Positions 1 to 8,812 of a stretch of DNA of 22,267 nt are shown here, piece after piece. How positions within the stretch are numbered: position 1 is the first letter of the stretch; the number at the start of each line of letters is the position of its first letter. The position numbers were made by a program, and so were the translations under genes. Origin of the DNA: Cochliopodium minus (taxonomy: Eukaryota > Discosea > Himatismenida > Cochliopodiidae); assembly GCA_024220525.1 (NCBI GenBank), contig JAMYWO010000492.1:1-22267 (forward strand). The letters are read 5' to 3'. The notes under the pieces are model-generated. The model worked only from the letters and a program-made list of their open reading frames with translations. It ran no database searches and was not told the origin of the DNA.

Positions 1-75
1 TTTATTTTTTATTTTTTATTTTTTATTTTTTATTTTTTATTTTTTATTTTTTATTTTTTATTTTTAATTTTTATT
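1..75. repeat. (TTTTTTA)n tract at left window end
   Basis: A 7-bp period of six T and one A fills the first 60 or so bases and then degrades into irregular T/A. It lies inside the intron that follows the exon at 132-258 of the minus-strand OTU gene. The same 7-bp unit fills the last 70 or so bases of the window. Joining the two ends gives one nearly continuous array, with a single run of seven T at the seam. Confidence 0.9.
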
Positions 76-131
76 TTTTATTATTTTAATTTTTTATAAT
101 TTAAATCAAATTTTAAATTTATTTGAAGTAC

Positions 132-1025
132 CATTTCATCGCAATAATCTTCATAATTTTTTTGTAAAGTATCAGTCACCCAAGAACAAAGAGTATCATC
201 CCCCTTTTCCGAAATTTTAAATTCTTTATTTTTTCTCAACCAATTTACTGTCTTTTGTCTTTAAAATAATTTTTTTTATATTTAAAAATAACATAAAAAT
301 AAAAATAAAAATTAAAAAAATTAAAATAAATAAAAATAAATACCTTACTTCCTCTTTGGAAATAGTTATTCCATAAAGTAAAAACTGGCGAGAAACAGAG
401 TCAAATTGGCAATTACCATCTTTTTAAATAATTTTTAATTGGAGGTTTTTTTTATTTTCAATATTTAAAATAAGATTTACATGCATCTGTTTCTTTATCT
501 AGTACCATACTGGATTAAATATAAATTCAAATTTTATTTTTTTTGATTAAATTGAAGAGAATATTTATTAATTAGGTTAAAATAGTTGATTCTTTGAATT
601 AAATTTTTCTAAAATTTTTTTTTACTCATATTCTTTGATTCTTCGTATTATACGCTGTTCTGCTGTCTCTAATTCTGTTTTTGTGAAGCTTTGATTTTTT
701 TTTGCTTTGAATAGATCCAAATTTCCACTGTTATTACTCTCCCGTTCTCTTTCTGCAAAACTTATCAATTCTTTTGTTATTTGGGGTGAGCTATTCCTTT
801 TATGAATCAATCTTTCTTCTTCCTCATGTTTTCTTTTTTCTATAAAATGGTTGAAATGTAAAGTTATTAACAAATGATTTGTTTCAAAGAATTTAAAATA
901 AGTTCACTTTCTTCTTCCAGAAACGTCTTTTTTGAAATTTCCAATACTTTCTGCAATTCTTCCAATTCATTTTTGTTAATCTCAAAATCATTTACATTTG
1001 AGATATAGATGTAATTTTCATTCAT
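132..1025 (-). CDS. OTU-family cysteine protease (deubiquitinase-like), N-terminal 188 residues; continues across the window end
   Basis: Five exons on the minus strand: 1025-908, 839-626, 509-481, 419-344 and 258-132. Their phases agree and give 188 codons. The start is the first ATG, which opens divergently from the next gene. Residues 1-110 are charged and probably helical. Then comes the OTU cysteine motif YGNCQF, with the predicted nucleophile Cys124, followed by the helix region ending ...YCDEM at a phase-0 donor (GTACTT) at 131-130. Family knowledge: OTU proteases cleave ubiquitin chains using a Cys in DGNC and a distal His. Here Tyr replaces the usual Asp. The His and WGD parts are missing from this end but lie at 21592-22163 in matching phase and orientation. 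The first intron (907-840) uses donor GTGAAC; the more distal GT would create a stop. The family call is strong; the short third exon is the least certain part. Confidence 0.85.
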
Positions 1026-1110
1026 GAATATTCTTAGATCTTCTTGTAAACTTTTCTTTCAGAATTTCAATTTTTTTTTTGAAAAATATAAAAAAATAGA
1101 GAACTTTTTG
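1026..1110. promoter_or_regulatory. Divergent promoter region, 85 bp
   Basis: This spacer separates the start codons of the minus-strand OTU gene and the plus-strand membrane-protein gene. It must hold both 5' leaders and probably the core promoters. It is AT-rich with poly-T and poly-A runs. I recognise no specific element, so the role is inferred from gene orientation alone. Confidence 0.5.
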
Positions 1111-2160
1111 ATGGGATTCTTTCATTTTGTATATTTCCTTTTTACTTTGGAAACACTTTTGTTATTTGGAGGTTTGAATCTGATTATTAAAAGACCATAT
1201 TAACCCCTTTTTTAAAAATAAAGGAATCGATGTTTTTTCATGGTCAAAAATAGAAGGGGTGAACTATGTTTTTCCTCAAGAAACTACACAATGGGACTCA
1301 TTATATTTGATAAGATGGAGATATTCAAAACTCATATTGCTTAGCCAAAATATAAACACGAGTGATCCAACACAATCCATCCAATATTGGATAGATAATA
1401 ATTTTATTGATAATTTTCAATCAAAATTGGTTGAATATAATCAAACAGAAGTAATAGATCCTAATGATCATTCTTTCTGGAGATTTCACCTCACAAAAAA
1501 TAAAAACTTCACATTTGAATTTACAACCAATAAGCAAGTTTCTTTCGTAATTTTCCCAAAAGGAGATTATTATAACTGGTGGAGTAAAAATTATGATGGA
1601 GAATATACAGGTTTGTAACATTAAAATTCATCTTAAACAAAATAATCTTTTATAAACAAATCTTTAGAATTATATCAGGTTGAAGAAACATTTTCTCAAA
1701 ATTACACTCAAATCCTTCAAAATAATTTGATCTACGTCACTATTGGGAGTTTTGAGGATGAACCAATTACTGCATCCATACATGTAAAGGCTCACATTGA
1801 TATACACAAAATGCCTGCACTAGGTAAAGTTGCAAAGAATGAAGCTACAATAAATGTAAAAGATTTAAAGTGGTTTTATGGTAACTTTCTTTATATAGAA
1901 ATAAAAAATTAAAAATAAAATATATTAATTTTAATTATAATTTTATTGAATTAATTATTAAAGGTAAAATTATTATTGGCTCCACTTTTCAAAGCTTAAA
2001 TGTTCCTATTGATTTTGTTGCGATACCAAATTATTTGGTTCAATCTTGTTTATATATCTTCCCATGGTTCTTTATTCTGTTTTGGGGTGCTCTCTCTGGA
2101 CTCTTATTTTCTTCTAAAAGCAAGCCAGCTATCTTAAATAAAGCTAAAAAGAAAAAATAA
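1111..2160 (+). CDS. Type I membrane protein with signal peptide and C-terminal KKKK (285 aa)
   Basis: Four exons, 1111-1171, 1224-1610, 1668-1880 and 1964-2160, all joined in phase 1. The first exon codes a hydrophobic leader (MGFFHFVYFLFTLETLLLF), likely a signal peptide. Residues 23-245 look like a soluble beta-rich domain with several N-glycosylation sequons (NTS, NQT, NFT, NYT). Residues about 248-269 form one membrane span, followed by a short basic tail ending KKKK. A lysine pair at -3/-4 fits a COPI-type KKXX signal for return to the ER, so an ER or early secretory location is inferred. The aromatic stretch FPKGDYYNWWSKN and the two-part domain vaguely recall the luminal region of plant APD1-4 membrane RING ligases, but no RING is present and I do not claim homology. 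Function unknown. Confidence 0.75.
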
Positions 2161-2353
2161 AATTTGATTGAGGATTCTCCTTTAATTTTAGTTAACATTT
2201 ATTTTTATTTTTTATTTGCTAAATAGTCATTCATTTTAAAATTTAATTGAGTCATTTTCCCATGTTTTTGAGATGAATCATTGAATTTGGAAGTGATTGA
2301 TAAAAATAAAAAAAAATTCCGTTCAAAATAAAATATAAATTTATTCAGTTAAA

Positions 2354-3568
2354 ATGAAAAGAATTCAAGTAATAAAGAATCATTTGATTGGGACGCGTTC
2401 AATTGACAAGAATCCAATCAAATTTACCAATACATGTGGTATCACTGCATATATAGGAAGAGATGGAAATGCCTTTGATTATATTTTGGAAGGATTGCTC
2501 ATTTTGCAAAGTAGAGGTTATGATTCAGCAGGATGCACAACCATATCAGATAATAAAGAATTTGCAACATCCAAATATGCATCCAAAGGATCAACAAGCG
2601 ATGCATTAGATAAATTGGGTGATTCAGGTGAGAAACATAAGGGACATTACATTGGTATTGGTCATACGAGATGGGCAACACATGGTGCAAAAACAGATAT
2701 AAATGCTCATCCTCATTTGGATATGAAAGGTAGAGTGGCGCTTGTTCATAATGGTGTAATTGAAAATTCTGATGAATTGAGAGATGAATTGGCCAAAAAT
2801 GGATGGAAGTGTATTTCTGAAACAGATACAGAAGTCATTGCCCAACTTGTAAAAAATGTTTTCTTCTTACTTTGCACAAATCAAAAATTATATCCCAAAA
2901 AAAATAAAAAAATTAAAATTAAATCAAATGATCTTAATAATTTTCTTTCATGATCTTAATTTCTTAAAACTTTTAATTTTCAAAAAAAAAAAAAAAAAAA
3001 GATTGGATACTATTTGGATAAAGACAACTCTACATTAAATGAAGCAGTACAAAAAGTACAAAAAAGGTTGGAAGGAACATGGGGATTGGCAATATTGGAC
3101 AGAACGAATCCACATCAAATAGTGGTCGCCAAACACGGTTGTCCTTTGTTGATTGGTGTCGCCAAAGACAGAATGTTTATCGCTTCTGAACCTTCTGCTT
3201 TTGGGAAATACACCAAACAATATGTTCCTTTAAAAGATTTTGAAGGTAAAAAAAAAATTGTTTTTTTTTTCTTTTTAATTATCTTTTAATTTTTTGATTA
3301 TTTGGAACTTTTTAATTATTTTTTTTTTGTTTCATATTTTTGGGATTATTTTACATTTTTTTGGATTATTTTACATTAATTTTTTATATTTTTTTATTTT
3401 ATTTTTTTATTTTTTTATTTTTTTATTTTTTTATTTTTTTATTTATTTATTTTATTATTTATTTATGTTTTTTTTGTTTTATATTTTTCAATTCAAATAT
3501 TTTATCAATTTTTTATTTATTTATTTTTATTTATTTTTATTTTTTATTTATTTTTTTTTTTTTTATCA

Positions 3569-3599
<31 letters not shown>

Positions 3600-4559
3600 A
3601 TTTTATATTTTTATTTTTTATTTTATTTTTATTTTTATTTATTATTTATTATTTTATTTTTCATTTATTTAACATTTTTTTATAACAGTTGCGACGATAT
3701 CAGCAGACACAAACATAGACCAAGTGAGAATAGAACACGCATCACCAGAAACAATAGAATTGACACCCCACCCTCATCCTCACTGGACAATAAAAGAAAT
3801 AAGGGAACAACCCACCTCCATCGCCAGAGCCATCAATTTTGGCGGGAGAATTTATGATGAAACCAACGCCAAATTGGGTGGTTTGGATGAACGCAGTGAC
3901 GAGTTGTTACCCATCAGAAACTTGTTAATTGCTGCTTGTGGTATTTTTTTATTTATTTTTTTATTTATTTTTTTTTTATTTTTTTTTATTTTTTTTTACT
4001 TTTTTTTATTTTTTTTCATAAAGTTATTGTCATTTTTTTTTATTTTTATTTTTTATTTTATTTTTATTTTTTATTTTATTTTTTATTGAATTTTTAGATT
4101 TTTTATTTTAGATTTTTCATTTTTAGTTCATATTTTCATTTTCTCTTATTGTATGAATTATTTATTATTTTATTTTTTTATTTTATTTAAAATATTAATT
4201 TTTTCATTAATGTATCTAAAACATTTTGAAGTTCATTTTTTTTTTTTTAAATTTCAATAAATTTTGTTTTTTATTTTTTATTTTTTTTTTATATTTTATT
4301 TTTTTTTTATATTTTATTTTTAATATGAATTAAAAATTCTTTTTTTTTAACCAGAATTATTTTTTTATTAAAAAAAAAGGGACATCATTTCACGCAGGAT
4401 TATTCGGAGCAAAGATAATGAGACAACTTCAATGTTTCGACACGGTTCAAGTTTTTGACGCATCAGAGTTTGGCCATTTTGATCTCCCTCCCAAATGTGG
4501 AATGTTAGTCATTTCCCAGTCTGGTGAAACTCAAGACGTTATGAAGGCCATGGATATTG
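2354..4559 (+). CDS. Glutamine-fructose-6-phosphate aminotransferase (GFAT), N-terminal 390 residues, 3' part missing
   Basis: GFAT makes glucosamine-6-phosphate from fructose-6-phosphate and glutamine, the first step of UDP-GlcNAc synthesis, in the cytosol. Exons 2354-2848, 3002-3245, 3689-3940 and 4380-4559 join in phase. The class II glutaminase domain starts at Cys28 (CGITAYIG), with GHTRWATHG at 103-111, then HNGVIEN and TDTEV. It is followed by the linker (IELTPHPHPHW) and the start of the first sugar-isomerase (SIS) domain, with CGTSFHAG near 330 and SQSGE near 377. The sequence then reaches a donor at 4560 and no further GFAT exon follows. About 290 residues (rest of SIS1, all of SIS2) are absent against the usual length near 680. 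The exons show no internal damage, so a missing piece of assembly or a recent truncation is likelier than old decay. The catalytic Cys is normally residue 2; here 27 residues precede it. Introns 2 and 3 (about 440 nt each) are almost pure T/A tracts. Confidence 0.92.
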
Positions 4560-4715
4560 GTAACAAAATATAAAATAATGAAACAAAAATTTTATTTTAA
4601 AATAAACAAAAATCATATTAAAACAAATTGACAATAATTTTTTATTTTTTTTTACTTTTTTTATTTGATTTTTATTTGAATATTTTTTTTTTTTATTTTT
4701 GATTTTTTATTTACA

Positions 4716-4814
4716 CAGGGACATAACAAATTTTTCAAATTAAAAAAATAAATCCAAATTTTTTTTTTGTTAGTGATATTCAGTTAATATTTATTTTTAT
4801 TTTTTATGTCCCTG
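4716..4814. mobile_element. 99-bp inverted-repeat element, MITE-like (Tc1/mariner type suspected)
   Basis: An 11-bp perfect terminal inverted repeat, CAGGGACATAA at 4716-4726 and its complement at 4804-4814, encloses an AT-rich interior without coding capacity. Termini beginning CAGG and a TA next to the right end suit Tc1/mariner elements, which duplicate TA on insertion; the left flank reads CA, so the duplication is imperfect. Alternatively this is a stem-loop at a gene end. It lies just after the truncated GFAT. No second copy is visible in the window. Confidence 0.45.
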
Positions 4815-4844
4815 TATTTACATTTTATTATAAAATGTAATTTA

Positions 4845-4919
4845 TATTTTATATTTTATATTTTTATATTTTATATTTTATATTTTATATTTTATATTTT
4901 ATATTTTATATTTTATATA
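4845..4919. repeat. AT microsatellite, about 7-bp unit (ATATTTT)n
   Basis: About ten near-perfect copies of a 7-bp AT unit. It has no coding potential and lies directly beside the minus-strand exon-like block at 4931-5067. Confidence 0.85.
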
Positions 4920-4930
4920 TTTTTTTTTAC

Positions 4931-5067
4931 CATCATCCCCTCCCCCTTCGCTTGAATCGTCCCCATCACCAATGTCATATTTAGATTCTTTTTTTTTGCT
5001 GCCTTTACCATCAGTGTACTCTTTATCTATTTCCTGATCTACGTCTGTAGGTACTGACAATGGCTGT
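4931..5067 (-). other. Orphan exon-like block, acidic/Gly-Ser-Lys-rich
   Basis: This 137-bp block is far richer in G+C than its surroundings and is bounded by good minus-strand splice signals: a T-rich tract ending TTTTTTTAG just upstream and a GTAAAA donor just downstream. In the open frame it reads QPLSVPTDVDQEIDKEYTDG, then a Lys/Glu run, then GDGDDSSEGGGDDG. The composition and flanks suggest a real exon, but I could not join it in frame to 5221-5466 upstream, and no partner is visible downstream. It may belong to a gene damaged or lost where the assembly is uncertain. Confidence 0.35.
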
Positions 5068-5182
5068 CTAAAAAATAAAAAAATAAATAAAAGTAAAAAA
5101 AAAAATTGAAAAAAGCAAAAATAAAATATTTCATAAATAAAAAAATATAAATAAAAAATGATAAAAAAACGAATAAAAAAAA

Positions 5183-5218
5183 AAAAATAAAAATAAAAAT
5201 AAAAATAAAAATAAAAAN
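5183..5218. repeat. (AAAAAT)n tract ending in an undetermined base
   Basis: A 6-bp A-rich repeat runs into the only N of the window, at 5218. An ambiguous base at the edge of a simple repeat marks weak read consensus, which matters because GFAT is cut short nearby. Confidence 0.85.
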
Positions 5219-5220
5219 AC

Positions 5221-5720
5221 AAGGAAAGTTGTCAAATATAGAAGAGTCTTGATAATCATTCTTGGACTTCCAATTTGGAGTCTACCAAATGTTGAATGAA
5301 TTTTCTGGAAAAATTTTGCACTTTTTTGTTTGATTATGTTTAATATTTTAAATAAAGATAACCCACTTTGTGGATGTTTTAGATCAAATAAAAAAAAAAA
5401 ACTAGAGATATAGGATCGTATTGGTTTTGGTGGTTTTTTGGACAGTCCTCTTTTGTTTTTCTTCAAATCTAATTTTCAAGGAGCGTGTTGGAGTTGAGTG
5501 AATTTTTTTTTATTGTCTTTTTTCATATTTTTCTGATTGAGATGGTAACCAATATTTATAAAAAATCATGCTGTGTTTTGTTGAAACTATCAGGCTGTAT
5601 TCTTTTGACTCCAAATTCACTAGCGTCAACAAAAATTAGTTTTTTTTCTTCTTTACTCCAAAGTAAAAAAAGAAAAAATGTTTGCATACAAGATGGATTA
5701 CTGAACAAAATTTTTATTTA
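5221..5720 (-). other. Unassigned region with fragmentary minus-strand coding look; possible decayed DDE transposase
   Basis: No gene model works here on either strand. On the minus strand, 5698-5555 reads ...WSKEEKKLIFVDASEFGVK..., followed by a stop and then, further on in the same frame, ILVTISIRKI. The pattern hydrophobics-FVD-x-S-x-FG, then an I-V-x-I-S-I strand, faintly resembles the first catalytic strand of Tc1/mariner or IS630-like transposases (FIDESGFN ... GAIS). A separate frame is open at 5466-5221 (KKNKRGLSKKPPKPIRSYI onward). The resemblance rests on a few residues. It could equally be the remnant of an unrelated gene. Confidence 0.22.
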
Positions 5721-5742
5721 ATCAAGAATTCTTGAAGAAAAA

Positions 5743-6335
5743 TTAAAAATTAAAGTAATTTTCAGATTTGTATTTCAAGTTTTTTTCTTCTTTTAGTTTT
5801 TCTAAACTATATAATACATCTTCTCTAATTGTAATTTTTAAATCTTCCAAACCGAAGAAATCTAACTCGGGCCTTATAAAATCAACAACAATTACTTTTA
5901 TTTCTTTTTCATAAAAATCATTTTCAAATTCATTTATCAAATGTATCTCTATTGTTTTCTGTTCATTCTTATAAAATGGATTCCATCCGATACTCATCGC
6001 CATACCTGAACAGAATATAAACATAATCAAAGATAAAAAAGATTAATTTTTACCATAAATTTCATTTTCTATTTTTCCCCAACCATAATAAATTCCTGTT
6101 GGATATTTTTCCAATAATTCCTTGTATTGATCAGTTGAGATATTTGCTTCATGTATGAAAAGCAAAAAAATTAAAACAATTAAATGATATTTGCTTCATA
6201 TAATTTTTTACCGGTCGGAAATCCCAATTCTTTTGATCCTCTTTTAAATCCGGGTATAACTTTTCCTTTTAAATAAAATGGGAATCCTTCAACAAATGTT
6301 AAACCTCTTTTCACATCTTTATGATGATATTTCAT
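5743..6335 (-). CDS. RFK: Riboflavin kinase (159 aa)
   Basis: It phosphorylates riboflavin with ATP to FMN. Three exons on the minus strand, 6335-6212, 6146-6054 and 6005-5743, join in phase 1 and give a complete 159-residue protein, the usual size of a stand-alone eukaryotic riboflavin kinase. Landmarks: FKRGSKELGFPTANIS at 30-45, holding the PTAN motif that binds nucleotide and Mg; GIYYGW; MSIGWNPFYKN at 76-86; Glu92 in the TIEIHLI stretch, matching the family's catalytic Glu; and the C-terminal FIRPELDFFGLEDL segment. It has no FAD-synthetase domain, so it is monofunctional as in animals and yeast. The 3' end abuts the disordered 4560-5742 region. The start lies 128 bp from the ubiquilin stop, both on the minus strand. 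Confidence 0.95.
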
Positions 6336-6463
6336 TTTTTTAATAATGGTTCAAATTATTTTTTTGAATGTACAAATGGATGGTGATAAAAAATATTTTT
6401 TGTTGGGCTTTGAAAAGATTCTAGGTATACCAAACAAATAAAATTTAATCTAAAAACTCAAAA

Positions 6464-8524
6464 TTAATTATTGAGCAAATAATCAATTGCAGCTTGTACA
6501 TTTCCTCCACACATTTGAAGGGCTCTAATATTGGCTTGGGGATCAGTAAAACCCATCGCATTTAATTGCTCTAATTGGATTTCATATTTAACTTCAGGTG
6601 TTTGGGTAGTTTGTGGTTGGGTGTTTTGTGGTTGTTGAGTGGTTTGTGGTTGTTGGTTATTTTGGGTGTTAGGTTGTTGAAAGCCTCCCATTCCTCCAAA
6701 CATTGCAAAAGGATTAAAGGGTTGTTGTTGTGGTTGTTGAAAGCCTCCCATTCCCCCCATTCCTCCCATATTTCCAAATAAACTTGCAAAAGGATTGAAC
6801 GGTTGTTGAGTTCCTTGTTGGTTACCTTGTTGGTTACCTTGTTGGGTTCCTTGTTGTTGAGGTTGTTGAGGTTGAGTAGTTTGGGTTCCTTGTTGGGTTC
6901 CCTGTTGTTGTTGATTTTCTTTTGGTTGGGTAGTTTGGGTTCCTTGTTGTTGAGGTTGTTGGCCACCCATACCACCAAACATAGCAAAAGGATTGAATGG
7001 TTGTTGTTGATTTCCTTGTTGTTGAGGTTGTTGACCACCCATACCACCCATACTTCCCATAGCAAATTGGAGCATTTGAGGGTTCAAAAGTTGTTGCATC
7101 ATTTCTGGATTTTGCAACATTTGTTGCATCATTGGATTTTGTTGCATCATATTTTGAAGCATAGGATTGCTGTTGATGATTCCTTGCAACATTTCCGGAT
7201 TTTGTAACATTTGTTGCATCATATTTTGGAACATTGGATTTTGCATCATTCCCATCATCATTTGTGGATCCATTCCACCCATTCCTCCCATTCCTCCCAT
7301 TCCTCCCATTCCTCCCATTCCTCCAAACATATTACCAAAAGGATTATTTCCCGTATTGTTTTCAGTGGTATTGCCAGTGCTATTACCAGTACTGGTATTA
7401 GTGCCAGTTGTATTTCCATTTGTATTCCCTATTTGTTTTAGATTTTTTTTGAAGGGTTTATTAGAAATTTGTGTAAAAAAAAAAAATGGAAAATCTTTAA
7501 GAAATTCAAAGAACAACAACCACCCTCTTCTTTCTTTTTCTAAATTAGAATAAAAATACCTTGTTGCATGAAAGGAAAACCAAAAGGATTATTAAATAGA
7601 TTATTATTATTATTATTATTATTGTTATTAGAATTATTGTTCCATGGATTTGGTAAAGGATCATTATTTGGAGAAGTATTTGAGTCATTTTGATTTGAAT
7701 TTGTATTTGTATTTGAATCAGAATAATCTTCAAAATCATCATCCATAAGAGGTTCTTGAATATTTGTATACATTCTTCTTAAAGCAGAAAAACCTTCAGG
7801 ATGATTAGAAATATTAGCGATAGCTCTGTCAGTATCTCTCAACATTTGTTGTCTTCTTCTTGGATCCCTCATTGTTTCCATCATTTGTCTCATTGTGGAA
7901 GGATCATTCATAATTTGGGCTATTTCTGGATTATTCTCCATCATTCTTCTCATTGAAGGATTCATTTGCATCATATTTCTCATTATTTCTGGATCTGATA
8001 GCATTCTTTCCACAAGTGGATTTTGCATCATTTGATCCATAAATTCAGGATTATTTAATATTTGTTGTTGCATTGATTGAAGGTTGTTGGGTGGTTGTTG
8101 ATTTTGTTGATCAAATAAATTACCTGTTGTTGTATTATTAGTGCTTGGAGGTTTTGATGATCCTGGAACAAGATGAACTGTCAATCCCTCCTTGATATCT
8201 GAGAAAAGGGAATGATTTTTTTTTTTATTCATAGATTTATAATTTTATGGTTTTTTTATTTACCATAAGATTCAACTGTTTCATGATTATTTAAAACTCT
8301 TCCAGCAAATATTAATCTTTGATTTTCAGAAGGAACATTGGATTCATTGGATAATATTTGTTTAAATTCTTCAATTGTAGCTTTTTTTTTGGTATTAAAT
8401 TTTTAAATTTTTTTTTTTTAATTAAGAAAATTAGAATTTTGTTTTTACCTTTTGGAGAAACAGATGCAACAAATTTTTTGCCATTGGAACATTTTATATT
8501 TACATTTATATTATCATTTGACAT
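6464..8524 (-). CDS. UBQLN: Ubiquilin/Dsk2-type UBL-UBA shuttle protein (598 aa)
   Basis: Ubiquilins carry ubiquitinated or hydrophobic clients to the proteasome. Four minus-strand exons, 8524-8449, 8380-8264, 8198-7560 and 7428-6464, join in phase 1. Order: ubiquitin-like domain at residues 1-78; STI1 repeats at about 110-215 (NNPEFMDQMMQNP, DPEIMRNMM, DPRRRQQMLRDTDRAIANI); an Asn-rich linker; a second Met/Gln-rich STI1 group in the last exon (QNPMFQNMMQQM, NPEMMQQLLNPQM); a long Gln/Gly/Thr-rich disordered part with GGMGG and PFNPFAMFGG repeats; and a UBA domain at about 556-598 (LEQLNAMGFTDPQANIRALQ ... AAIDYLL). All family parts are present in order. The Gly-Met and Gln-Gly-Thr expansions are larger than in yeast Dsk2 and are phase-separation-prone by composition (inference). 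Confidence 0.95.
7271..7324. repeat. 9-bp coding minisatellite in ubiquilin (Gly-Gly-Met repeat)
   Basis: About six nearly identical 9-bp units encode GGM repeats on the minus strand within the last ubiquilin exon. Because the units are near-identical at DNA level, copy number is likely variable and recently expanded. Confidence 0.85.
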
Positions 8525-8801
8525 TTTTATTTGACTAATTTTATGAATATAATAAGTTACCCTTTTTAATTTTTTTTTTTATTTTTTAAATCATAGAGAA
8601 TTTTTTTTTTTTTTTTGAACTTATTTCAAACAATCCAAAATTTTTGTTGTCCTACAACTTAATATATATTTTAAAACAAAAAGTCTTAATCTGTGTGAGT
8701 AAATTCAGTTTTGATTCTTGATATATATAATTGAAAATAATTTGATGAAAAAAGAAATTTTTTTTAATTGAAAAAATATAATAATAAAAATAATTTGATG
8801 A
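8525..8801. promoter_or_regulatory. Divergent promoter region between ubiquilin and CHD1
   Basis: A 277-bp AT-rich spacer lies between two start codons facing away from each other. It contains poly-T and poly-A runs and TATATA-like stretches near 8665 and 8722. No defined binding site is recognised. Sharing of control between the two genes is inferred only from layout. Confidence 0.5.
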
Positions 8802-8812
8802 ATGTTGAATGA
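8798..8812 (+). promoter_or_regulatory. Five-codon upstream ORF overlapping the CHD1 start
   Basis: An ATG at 8798 opens a frame of four codons (MNVE) ending at a TGA at 8810-8812. It overlaps the proposed CHD1 ATG at 8802 in another frame. If the leader includes it, scanning ribosomes meet it first, which could dampen CHD1 translation. Confidence 0.4.

Noticed and set aside
622-873. Stand-alone 83-residue minus-strand gene
   Set aside because: The frame is mostly exon 2 of the OTU gene (839-626). It starts inside an intron and its stop lies just past a GTAAAA donor.
870-907. Distal GT at 873-872 as donor for OTU intron 1
   Set aside because: Joining there creates a stop with the next exon. 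The GTGAAC donor at 907 keeps the frame with a 68-nt intron.
3294-4089. Long Phe/Tyr/Leu-rich open frames on the plus strand within GFAT
   Set aside because: They are translations of T-rich intron tracts. The open frames span introns 2 and 3 and include the true exon 3689-3940 only in part.
5485-5721. 78-residue plus-strand open frame
   Set aside because: It has no recognisable domain and no splice support, and it is antisense to the minus-strand string with the transposase-like look.
6575-7553. Several plus-strand open frames rich in Leu, Ser, Pro and His
   Set aside because: They lie opposite the ubiquilin repeats; composition follows the antisense of Gln/Gly/Met codons.
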